DNA of 64,000 nucleotides from Bursaphelenchus xylophilus (lineage: Eukaryota; Nematoda; Chromadorea; Rhabditida; Aphelenchoididae), in the NCBI GenBank assembly GCA_904066235.2, contig CAJFCV020000006.1, positions 11,408,001 to 11,472,000 of the forward strand. The letters run 5' to 3'. Below, piece after piece: positions 1 to 10,600 of this stretch; positions within the stretch are counted from its first letter, which is position 1, and each line of letters begins with the position of its first letter. The notes under the pieces are model-generated. The model saw only the letters and a list, made by a program, of their open reading frames with translations. It searched no databases and had not been told where the DNA came from. Made by a program: the position numbers and the translations under genes.

Positions 1-738
1 ACCCCTCGGATGGCGACAATCCAATTAATAGCGCTAGAATCAAGTGTAAAAAAGTGAAAATAACACCATATTCCACATAAAAGCAACAAAATAGTCTTGA
101 ACATTACCAAGAAAAAATTTCTTGCGAGAAAAAAATATTTTTCTCCTGGGACGAAATGCCAAGATCAAGCGGATTTGCAGGGAAATTCGTCGGCATTTGA
201 AGATTTTTTTCGATATTCCGGCCCTTCTTTCTCGGCGGATTCTGCAAAGCGCGAGCTAGGATGTTCGCAATCGAATAAGAAAATTCTGATCTCCATCTAT
301 GCCAATTTTTATAAAAATCTGAGCGTCGCACTTCGGGTACTTCCCTTGTTAAAAGAGAGACGAAATGTCGCAAAATTATCGGCACATTTTCTCGCCCGAA
401 ATAATTCCTTTTTCCCGAAAAGGCAGAAGAAAGATAAGAAAATGTGTTTTATCGGATAGTGACATTTCGTTTTGAACGAATCACCAAAAAGGGGCGGGAA
501 ATTTTTTCTTCTATTTTGGATTGACGTGATTGGCAATTTGCCAAAAAAAGACGCAAAAAAACGTTTTTTCGGGGAAGAAATAGGGAATTTTTGGGGCGAG
601 AGAGTACGCTTTTGCGTGTCTTTTTTCTCTCTTTCTCTGCGAAATAGACGAAGTGTAAAAAACCGATAGCGAAGTGTCTATTCCGGTCACCGGACTCCTC
701 AGTTTGACGTGCAACGCAATGGCTGTCCCCAACGACCT
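1..738. other. Gene-free left edge with decayed MITE-1 pieces
   Basis: No protein-like reading frame is convincing here. Bases about 235-348 match the right half of the MITE-1 family that is abundant in the TMC introns: the CAAAGCGCGAGCT block is followed by CTGAGCGTCGCACTT and a CCCTTGTTA end. The rest is AT-rich and I recognise nothing in it. Confidence 0.5.
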
Positions 739-742
739 GTCC

Positions 743-2298
743 CCGAATAGGAGTTCGGAAGCTGTCCCCAAAATATTCCGAATATGTCCCCAAACACAAG
801 AATTAGTGTAGGGTCCATGTTTTGGGGTAGTAATACCACCTCGGGCTAAAAAATTTGAAAATTCAGATTGGTGGTTACGTAATAAGCAAAAGTTCAAAAC
901 TTTTGGGTAAAAATCGGATATAGGGGTAATCGAGGATGCTGATTTTGAAAATGATATTCATTTTTCATAATTTTAACGTTTTTCTTAAGTAGTAGTGTAA
1001 AGTAATAGTTTTTGAAAATTTTAGACGAGATGTGGATGTATAGGTCATCGACACTGCGGATTTCGAAAAAAATACTAGTTTTTTATGATTGTAACTTTTT
1101 TCTTAAATAGTACTGTAAAGTAGTAATTTTTGAGATTTTTTGAATTGGTAGGGTTTATGCCTTTCAACAGCACGATCGTCTGCGGTTAACGCGATTTATC
1201 CTCGGTTTATTCGGTAAATCAGACAGTCTTAGGAGTGAATGCAAGCCTGCCGTTGTAATCAAGAACCATGCAATGTCTGTGCAAGATTAACCAACCAAAA
1301 CGGAAGGCGTACTTGTCTGAGGGATCTGTTTCTTTAATTTTGAGTCTACACATTTGTCCACGATAAGGTTCGGAGAACATCGGAGTGTCTAATGCCAACG
1401 GTTGGCCGCCAATGTTGAAGAAGAGTTCGGCATACTTAAAGCAGTGATAGATGATACGGCCGTCCTCGTCAATGGAGCCACTCAGTTTATTTTGAATGAG
1501 TTTGACAGCAGCCCGAGGAACTTGGAAATAATCCGTGTTGAAGTCGAGAACTCCCAACCAACTTCCGTTGCTTGTCCCATTAGTGGTGCTGATGTTGAAG
1601 GACGGAGAGCTGAACACCCATGCATCGGCGGCACGGACGGTCTCGGCAAAGCCCTCAACAGCTCCACAGCGTCTTTTGTCAACCTCGCCAATCGTGAGAA
1701 CACCATCAACAGTGTTGTTATGACCTTGGTTGTAAATGTAGGCGGTGAGGAGAGCCGAAGGAATGACTCCATGATGAGCCAGTTGTTTGATGGGAGAGGA
1801 GAGTCCGTTCACTTCGCCGAAACCAAGCCCAAAAACTCCATCGTAGTTGAGAAGTTTGTAGTCTTGAAGTCCTTCACACGTCCGAATCGAATGTTGTTGG
1901 CGGTGAGCCCGGGCCGATAATGAGGTCCAATTCTGAGGGTGTCGTAGCCAGTAGCGGCCTTCACCGTGCCGTCCAGGAATTTGAGGTCGACGGTCGCGTT
2001 GTCTGAAGAGTCAAATTATAGATTTTGCATACAGACGGGAAACAAGTAGGGAGCATTACGACACTCTTACCTGCTGAATTTTCAAAATCAGCATCCTCGA
2101 TTACCCCATTACCCCTATATCCGATTTTTACCCAAAAGTTTTGAAGTTTTGCTTTTTACGTAATCACCATTTTGAATTTTCAAATTTTTTAGCCCGAGGT
2201 GGTATTACTACCCGAAAACATGGACCCTACACTAATTTTTGTGTTTGGCGACATATTCGGAATATTTTGGGGACACCTTCCGAACTCCTATTTGGGGG
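743..2298. mobile_element. Foldback element carrying an aspartic-protease fragment
   Basis: Two arms of about 215 bp (about 743-960 and 2079-2298) are inverted copies of each other. Both contain the block running from the CCGAACTCCTAT side through GGGTAATCGAGGATGCTGA. Between them lie about 250 bp of AT-rich filler, with two copies of a CTTAAGTAGTACTGTAAAG motif that recurs in the palindrome near 4.8-5.3 kb, and an aspartic-protease fragment on the minus strand. No transposase is visible, so this looks like a non-autonomous element that captured host DNA. The right arm ends only about 140 bp upstream of the rpb-7 start codon. Confidence 0.75.
1219..2071 (-). pseudogene. Captured aspartic protease (pepsin A1) fragment, frameshifted
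   Basis: The minus-strand frame from 1812 down to the stop at 1219 reads as the second lobe of a pepsin-like protease (GVFGLGFGEVNG, then PRAAVKLIQNKLSGS and a C-terminal FGWLILHRHCMVLDYNG block). A further piece at 2002-1885 continues the same protein in another frame, so there is a one-base frameshift near 1880-1885. An apparent intron (about 2070 to 2003, GTAAGAG...TTCAG) joins this piece to sequence inside the repeat arm. The first-lobe active site is absent. The second-lobe site is degenerate: DFNTD stands where D-T/S-G-T/S-S is expected. I infer a non-catalytic captured fragment. It could instead be an expressed pseudoprotease if the frameshift is an assembly error. Confidence 0.7.
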
Positions 2299-2436
2299 TC
2301 TTTTAACAATTATCCTTCGTATAACATGTCGCTTCGCAGGTTGCAGCAGCACGCAAATCCGCGACCTGCGCCCAAATTATTCTCAGCTTTTCGCTTCGTT
2401 TGGCGCGGATTTGGTCGATCTTCAACTTCATGAGAG

Positions 2437-3677
2437 ATGTTCTTCCATTTATCGCTGGAACATGAAATCTCACTTCATCCGAAGTATTTTGGCCCCAATC
2501 TCATGGAGTCCGTGAAGCAGAAGCTCTTCAAAGAGGTGGAAGGCACCTGCAAAGGGAAGTATGGAAGTATTATTGCCGTCACAACGATAGATAACATTGG
2601 TCATGGAACAATTCAGCCGGGTATGTGGTTTTGAGATTGTTTCTTTCTGGTTTTAGGATCGAATTCGACGGATTTATATTGTACTGGGTGGCTGATGTGG
2701 AGTTCGCCGAATTTTGTTTCAGATGTTGAAAAATTACATCAAGTTTATTTTGATAGAGAGATACTATGTTCCTCAATGTTTTGATAGTGGCTTTACTACG
2801 TTCTGTCTACTTTTTGAGGAGAATTGAGGTATATTATTTTAGGCATAAGGCTTGATGAAGAGAAATCGAGAACTTTGCCAAACCATTTTTGAAATAGCGT
2901 GAATTTGTGTTTTGCAGCACTAAAGTGCTATCGCCTAACTGCTAAAGCTTTTTTTGAAATTTTTAAGTCCATTTTTGGACACATCTGAGCGATGTTGTTT
3001 TAGACGTCAAGTATGTACAAAAAATGGGCTGAACTCTGAGGAAATTGCCAGAAATTGTTGATTATTTGAATTGGGTAGTATTAGTTATGTATTTCTTAGC
3101 CTGTATAGGTCGACTTTTCGTTGCTGTGTCGACATTTCCAAGTATTTTTTGGTGATATTGCTTTAGGTATCAAAGTTGATCAAAAAAATAGACGAAATTG
3201 AGTGTAAACTGAGCAGATATGAGTAGAAAATATATTTTCATAGTAGTATTGAGGTGTAACTAAGCTAATGCGGTGGTTTTATTCATCAAATTACATTTAT
3301 TTTCACCAATTTTTTACTATCTTATCCATGTTGCAGGTAGTGGATTCGCGATCTACCCAGTCCGCTACAAGGCCATCGTTTTCCGGCCCTTCCAAGGGCA
3401 AGTCATTGACGGCGTGGTGCGACAAGTCAACAAAATGGGCATCTTCTGCGATATCGGGCCGTTGAGTTGCTTCGTCTCCCAATACACCATCCCACCCGAC
3501 ATGAAGTACGACGATGGCGCCCCAACCCCATGCTATCGGACCGCAGATGACTCAATGCAAATCAAAGTCGATGACGAGATCCGTGTCAAAATTTTGAACA
3601 TCCGCGAGGACGCCAATGATTTGAGTGTTTTGGCCACCTTAATGGACGATTATCTTGGTCTTTGTTCGGCGGATTGA
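2437..3677 (+). CDS. rpb-7: DNA-directed RNA polymerase II subunit RPB7
   Basis: Two exons, 2437-2620 and 3337-3677, give a 174-residue protein; the animal family is about 172. RPB7 pairs with RPB4 to form the stalk of RNA polymerase II in the nucleus, binding nascent RNA and helping initiation. The N-terminal tip domain is plain ([17 protein letters not shown], then [17 protein letters not shown]). The second exon carries the S1/OB RNA-binding domain ([33 protein letters not shown]) and the characteristic C-terminus MDDYLGL. The donor is GTATGT and the acceptor TTGCAG, phase 1. The intron is 716 bp. The start is fixed by the conserved [11 protein letters not shown]. The gene converges on rsf-1. 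Nothing looks broken. Confidence 0.97.
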
Positions 3678-4479
3678 TGACAAGATACTCGCAAATGTTA
3701 TTCTGTTACTATTTTAATAGCTTCAATGATCCTCTAATAAATTATTTTCTTGTTTTGACCCATGCTTGGTCTAGTGTAATATAAATTTTTTAGAGGTTGA
3801 TGTCTCTAACTTTATTTCTTCTTATTTTTGATTGTTTTACTTTATTTTCGACGTATTATAATGGCATACAGTTTATGTCGATGCGTATTTTACCATTTTC
3901 CGCCGAGAGAAACAGTTGACCCAAAATCTCCCTTCTTGGGTCAAGTCTTTCCCTCGACCCAAAACGCTTTCCAAAACGCCAAATTTCCGTTCAAACTTTA
4001 TTGTAGTCGAAAACAGGTTAGTCAAAATATCGTACATGTTGACAAATAACCAAACGATAGTGTGAGGGGAGACCAAATAACAACGAAATTCGCGAGAGAC
4101 CCTTGGATAAATTAAAGTGGGGGGAAAAAAGTGATTCCAAAGTTATAACAAGACTAAATAATACGAAACCATACTGTGCGGAGAGTGGTGTGAGATGGAC
4201 CCGGTTCTGCGTTACAAACGTGCGTTCAGCGCGCAAAATATTGGAAATATTCTACGAAAAATACGGTAAAAACTACAGTAATATGTTAGAAATGGGGGTA
4301 GAACATGATGGAAATGGCCTGTAATTGTCGAATCGACCGTATTTTAGCGCTTACAAATTAATTTTTTGCTAAAATACGAATTTTCAAAAAAAAAATTAAA
4401 TTTCAAAAATCGACCGGTCGATTTCGAAAATTTTCGGCGGACTGGGATAAAAGTCAGTGTACTGGTCGATTTGAATGCC
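3678..4479. other. Convergent intergenic region, rpb-7 / rsf-1 3' ends
   Basis: This stretch holds the 3' untranslated regions of two genes running towards each other. It includes one copy of the dispersed CTAGTGTAATATAA motif (about 3772-3785) and AT-rich sequence. I see no coding potential. Confidence 0.5.
3736..3741 (+). terminator. rpb-7: rpb-7 poly(A) signal AATAAA
   Basis: AATAAA lies 59 bases after the rpb-7 stop codon, at a normal nematode distance. A T-rich stretch follows. Confidence 0.7.
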
Positions 4480-4600
4480 TTATAAGGCGTCTGGGTTCAT
4501 TGCGCCGCCCAGAACATGACTCAGACTGTCCGATTCGACTGGCCTCAGGGGCTGGAGATGAGCGACGTCGGATTCGCTGGTCGGTTGCATGGGGTAGCCT
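4480..4600 (-). CDS. rsf-1: rsf-1 terminal exon of long isoform
   Basis: After a TTGTTTCAG acceptor the frame continues from the exon at 5602-5524 as [18 protein letters not shown] and on to a TAA stop at 4480, 40 codons including the stop. Phase agrees (CC + A). The composition shifts from Pro/Tyr-rich to acidic/Ser, giving a clean C-terminus. The intron before it (4601-5523) is almost wholly a nested palindrome. Confidence 0.72.
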
Positions 4601-7600
4601 CTGAAACAATCGGGAATTAAGAATTAGTCTCTAAAATATCTCAGGCCATCATGAACAGTCAATTTTTACGGAACTGGGACGATTGGGGAAACCGAAAAGT
4701 ATTATTTTTCTTCGATGCCAGTGTCGAAATTAGGATAATCGAGGGTTCGAAAATGAGATTAATTTTTTTTGATCTTTACTTTTTTTCTTAAGTAGTACTG
4801 TAAAGTAGTAATTTTTAGAATTTTTTTCATGATACTCGATTTGATGGTCTTCGATGGTGCTGCTTTCACAAGGAAAGTACTTCTATGCGGGTATGGAGTT
4901 ACAGATCGAGAGATATATCAAAAAATCGCAAAAATTTTCTGATTCAGAATGTGTAAAAATTAGCTGCCTAATTTTGGTTTGTAAGGGCGAAAAAACCCTC
5001 ATAAATTTTCTCGCAATACCACGCAGAAGCCTCTTTTTTATATTGAAACTGCTAACTGTTTACTTGGTAAAAACTTGTTCAAAAAGGGATTTGCGTGGTA
5101 TTGCAAGAAAAGTCAAGAGGGTTTTTCGCCCTTACAAACCAAAATTAGGCAGTTAATTTTTACATATTCTGAATCAGAAAAATTTTGCGATTTTTTGATA
5201 TATCTCTCGACCTGTAACTCCATACCCCATAGAAGTACTTTCATTGTGAAAGCAGCACCATCGAAGACCATCAAATCGAGTATTCATGAAAAAAATTGAA
5301 AAAATTACTTCTTTACAATACTACTTAAAGAAAAAAGTAACGATAAAAAAAAAAAATTAATGTCATTTTCGAACCTCGATTATCCTAATTTCTACACTTG
5401 TATCGAAGAAAAATAATACTTTTCGGTTTCCCCAATGGTACTTTTCCCCAATCATCTTTTTTCCCAATCGTCCAACTCCAATTTTCACCACTGAATTTTT
5501 CAAAAAACCCCTCAAAAACTTACGGCATTGGGGGATAATGCGGATACGCATGATGATGTGGTGGAGGGTAGCCGGAAGTGGGCGGCATGTATTGCGGAGG
5601 TCCTGAAATTGAATGGACATTATTTTGAGGCAATTTGGAATAATAAAATTGCTGATCTCAGGGGTTTCTCGGAGATTTTTCGATATTACACTAGGCAACT
5701 TGACTAGAAATTGTTAAAAATAGGCTGTTTTGAAGGCCCTAGCGAGTCAAAATGATTGTTAAATCACATTTCAGGCCTTTTCAAACTGTCCTGCATTTAA
5801 AAGAGAGTTTTTTACAAATCGATGGATGGCCCGGACATTTCGAAAAAACGACCGACCCAGAATCTTTTGATATTTTGCATAGTTGTTGTACCATGATAGC
5901 TGAACGTCAGCACGAATTTTTAGTTTCGGAAATTACCGTATACGGGGGTTACGGTAGGTACAATTTTTAGAAAGATTGGGTTCGTATGTAAAAACCTTAA
6001 GGAGTAAAGGCACAAAACCTCGCCGTTTTACGTTTTTGACCATGGGGAACATTTTCATAATTGACAACTTTGCCGTAGGATGTTGCCTTCGACTACTTTG
6101 AAAAATACCAAGGTACCATATTGAATGTAACTTTTTTGCAGAGAACTTGTCTCAACTTTTGAAACCTTTCAAAAATACGTTGACATGTATGGAACAACAT
6201 ATCAAAAATTTAGAAAAATAAAAGGGGGGGTTTTGGAGTTACGGTACTTTGAATGTTGCCGGTACGGTATATCAAAAAATTATTTTTTTCAAAATCGGTG
6301 TAGAAGACCCGCAAACATTGCTAAAATACGTTTTCGACCATGGCGAACATTTTTGTAATTGACACTTTTTTTGTAGGATGTAGTCTTCGCCTACTTCGAA
6401 AATGACCCAGATACCATGTGTAATGTAACTCTTCGGCATTCTACTTGTCTCAACTTTTGAAACCCCAGAAAAATACGTTGACATGTACGGAACAACATAT
6501 CAAAAATTTAGAAAAATAAAAGGGGGGGTTTTGGAGTTATGGCACTTTTAACGTTGCCGGTACGGTATATCAAAATTTCATTTTTTCTAAAATTGGAGTA
6601 GGACAACCGCGAACCTTGCCAATATACGTTTCCAACCATGGGGAACATTTTTGTAATTGACAGTTTTGTTCTAGGATGCAGCCTTCGACCGGTTTGAGAA
6701 ATGTCAAGATACCATGTTCAATATAACTTTCCGGCATTCAACTTGTCTCAACTTTTGAAACCTTTCAAAAACACCTTGACATATGTGTAACAACATATCA
6801 AAAATTTAGGAAAATAAAAGGGGGGGTTTTGGAGTTATAGCACTTTGAATGTTGGACATACAGTACACCTCGATTTATTCTCGGCTTAACTTTACGTAGA
6901 TTATTTTAAAAACAAAATGTAATGTTTTATCTATGTTGTACGACCCTCACAAACTATTTTCACAAAAAAATCAAAAAAACTAGACCTAAGCATACTGTAA
7001 CATATCGTGCGCAGATGACTGGTTACTGTAACAGCAAGATCAGTGATTTCTTAATTTTTTTGTAACAATTGACACGGTTTAGAGACGTGTGTGCCATACG
7101 ACGGTGGAATCTATCAATATCGGATGTCAGCATCACAGAAAAAGTTTGGTGTACTGTATGTCCAACATTCAAAGTGCTATAACTCCAAAACCCCCCCTTT
7201 TATTTTCCTAAATTTTTGATATGTTGTTACACATATGTCAAGGTGTTTTTGAAAAGTTTCAAAAGTTGAGACAAGTTGAATGCCGGAAAGTTATATTGAA
7301 CATGGTATCTTGATATTTCTCAAACCGGTCGAAGGCTGCATCCTAGAACAAAACTGTCAATTACAAAAATGTTCCCCATGGTTGGAAACGTATATTGGCA
7401 AGGTTCGCGGTTGTCCTACTCCAATTTTAGAAAAAATGAAATTTTGATATACCGTACCGGCAACGTTAAAAGTGCCATAACTCCAAAACCCCCCCTTTTA
7501 TTTTTCTAAATTTTTGATATGTTGTTCCGTACATGTCAACGTATTTTTCTGGGGTTTCAAAAGTTGAGACAAGTAGAATGCCGAAGAGTTACATTACACA

Positions 7601-10600
7601 TGGTATCTGGGTCATTTTCGAAGTAGGCGAAGACTACATCCTACAAAAAAAGTGTCAATTACAAAAATGTTCGCCATGGTCGAAAACGTATTTTAGCAAT
7701 GTTTGCGGGTCTTCTACACCGATTTTGAAAAAAATAATTTTTTGATATACCGTACCGGCAACATTCAAAGTACCGTAACTCCAAAACCCCCCCTTTTATT
7801 TTTCTAAATTTTTGATATGTTGTTCCATACATGTCAACGTATTTTTGAAAGGTTTCAAAAGTTGAGACAAGTGCTCTGCAAAAAAGTTACATTCAATATG
7901 GTACCTTGGTATTTTTCAAAGTAGTCGAAGGCAACATCCTACGGCAAAGTTGTCAATTATGAAAATGTTCCCCATGGTCAAAAACGTAAAACGGCGAGGT
8001 TTTGTGCCTTTACTCCTTAAGGTTTTTACATACGAACCCAATCTTTCTAAAAATTGTACCTACCGTAACCCCCGTATACGGTAATTTCCGAAACTAAAAA
8101 TTCGTGCTGACGTTCAGCTATCATAGTACACCAACTATGCAAAATATCAAAAGATTCTGAGTCGGTCGTTTTTTCGAAATGTCCGGCCCTTGTTATGAGA
8201 AGCTTCAATTTGTAAAAAACTCTCTTTTAAATCAACCATAAAAAATTGGATCGGAGCTTTTTTTGGATGTTATACTACCTAAACCAAAGTTTAGGTAAAA
8301 TATGATCAAAAAATGTCAAAAAGGACACAAATTTAGTACAAATCAACTCTCTAAGGCTTACTCTTTCATACTACAACATTATTCAAAGAAAAAATATCGA
8401 AAAATGACAATTTTTTGACATTATATTACACTTGGCATCTGATCCAAAAACATAATAACAACTCAAGTAAAACCAAAAAACTAAGGTCCAAATGCTCTCA
8501 AATAACATTAAAAGCTATACTCTACAATTTCCCGCCTCTCCCAACTCTCCAACCTAACAAACTCAAAATTTTTATATTCCACTAGGCACCTGAACCAAAA
8601 ATTAAAATTCAACTCAAAACTGAACGTAAAACCCACCACCATAATAGTCACCGTATTGATTACCATGCGGAGGGGGTGGCATGTAGGTGGGCGGGCGCAT
8701 GTGTGGTGGGAGATGTGCGTACGGATGCATATTATATCCCTGCGGGGGTAGTTGATGGGGATGTGGGAGATGTTGGACTGGGGGTGCAATTGGGACCGCC
8801 AACTGTACCAGCGGCTTCACTGAGGGTTGTGTTGGTTTGTTCTGTGTGCTGGTGGGTGTGTTGGTCGTGGGGGTTGAGTTGGAGCCTCTTCTGGATATTG
8901 TTTTAGGTGGTGACTTGGCCGGCGAATTTCTTTGTTTCTTCGGTGGGCTCTTGGTTGGCGAGCGTCTTTGTTCTATTTTCTCTTCTTTCCTTTGTTCTAC
9001 TTTCGGTTCGGGCTTCTTTTTGGGCGGTTCCTCTTCGTCTTCTTCGACAATTTTGCGTTTCTTCGAGGTCTCCTTTTCCTTTTCGTGCTCCAACTTTTTT
9101 CGTTTCTTTTCCTCCAACTCCTTGGCCAATTCCTCTTCAATTTCCGCCTCCTCTTCCTCCTCGGGCTCTTCGTCGGGTCGGAATTCGTCCGCCTCCTCCT
9201 CCTCGTCGCTGGCGATTCGTCGCGGTCGCGGGCGGCCGATGACTTTTTCGGCGGCGCTTCGCTCATCTTTTACGTCCTCCTCCTCCTCGCCAATCTCCTC
9301 CTCCAGCTCTTTCTCGGTCTCTTCCAGATCGTGCAACTTTTTGCTGACCCCTTTGGCGGCGCGACGGAGTGGTCGGCCGCTTTCGGTCTTTTCTTTTTCG
9401 TCTTCCGACTCCTCCGATTCTTCGGCTTCCACCTCTTCGCTCTCGCTCGACGACGCCTTAGGGCCCCATTTTCGCGGTGCAGGCTTGCGTTTGGACTTGC
9501 GTTCGGTTTCGGAGTCGGATTCGCTGATGAATTCCTCTTCCTCTTCTTCGGTTTCTTCTTCTGTGTCGGACCATCTGAAAGTTGCAAAATTAGGTAATAA
9601 ATTAAAAATTTTTTCATCCAAATAGATAGCCTTATTAATTTACAGTCTAAAAATCCCCTCGGAACACTAAATTAGCAACAAAAAGCAGGTTTAAAATCGA
9701 AATTTGATCAAAAATCGCAAAAAATTTTCATGGATAATATCCAAAGATGGCTAAAATTAATAACAACAGCCAGTAATACTCTATTTTACTCTTTGTTTTG
9801 TTATTTCCATCTCTAATAAGACTTATTACTTCTATTGGACCTTACTTTAGCTATCAAAATTTTGAAAAATCCAAAAATTTTTGATTTTTCCTCTATTTTT
9901 CCCCAATAACCTTTTGAAAACCTCAATTTACACTATTTTTTCTCCAAATAAACCTGTCCTACACTTCAGCAAGACTATAAACTTTAATTCCACTCACTTT
10001 TTCCTTCCCTTTCCTCGTCTATTTCCCCTTTTTCCGGGGGTTTTCTTCTGTTTTCCTCCCTTTTTCTTCTTGCTTCCGATTTCAAAGTCGCTATCGCTGT
10101 CATCAATGAATTCATCATCAGATTGATGTCTATTTCTGGTGCCTCTTCGACGGACCTCTTCTTCGGGTACGTATTCGTCTTCGGAAGGGATTTCCTCCTC
10201 TTCCTCCTCCTCTTCGGTCACGTTATATTCGTCCGTGTCCGACTCGGTCATGTTGTCCAGATCGAGTTGGGTCAATTTCTTCGACTTTTTCGGCTTTCGC
10301 TCCTTCTTTGGCGACTTTTCTTTGCCGTTTTTGGCCGGCTCTTCGCCATTCTCTTGCCCGTTTTCCGAGCCCTGACTTTGGCGTTTTTCGTCCGCTTCGA
10401 TGATGTTTTGCATGTCCTTGCCGCGACCCAGACCGTTGGGGCGTTCTTCTGAACAAATTTTTGGTCATTCAAGATTTCAAAAAATCGAAAAAAAATGAAT
10501 TTCGAAAAAAATAAAAAAATCGTATTTTAGGGTGACATTCGGGGCCTATTTTGGATATTTTTGGGGGTTAAAAAAATTTTGACATCAATTTTTATAAAAA

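Noticed and set aside
97..799. Overlapping 75-128-codon frames at the left edge
   Set aside because: They run through MITE-1 fragments and the foldback arm, with no consistent protein signal.
6272..7745. Identical 70-codon frames in both palindrome arms as real genes
   Set aside because: Identity follows from the arms being the same DNA; no family features, and the frames span the repeat-unit boundary.
8837..9625. Long plus-strand frames of 221-262 codons opposite rsf-1 exon 11
   Set aside because: They are Ser- or Phe-rich antisense shadows of the Glu/Lys-coding exon; the minus strand shows matching splice phase and family motifs.
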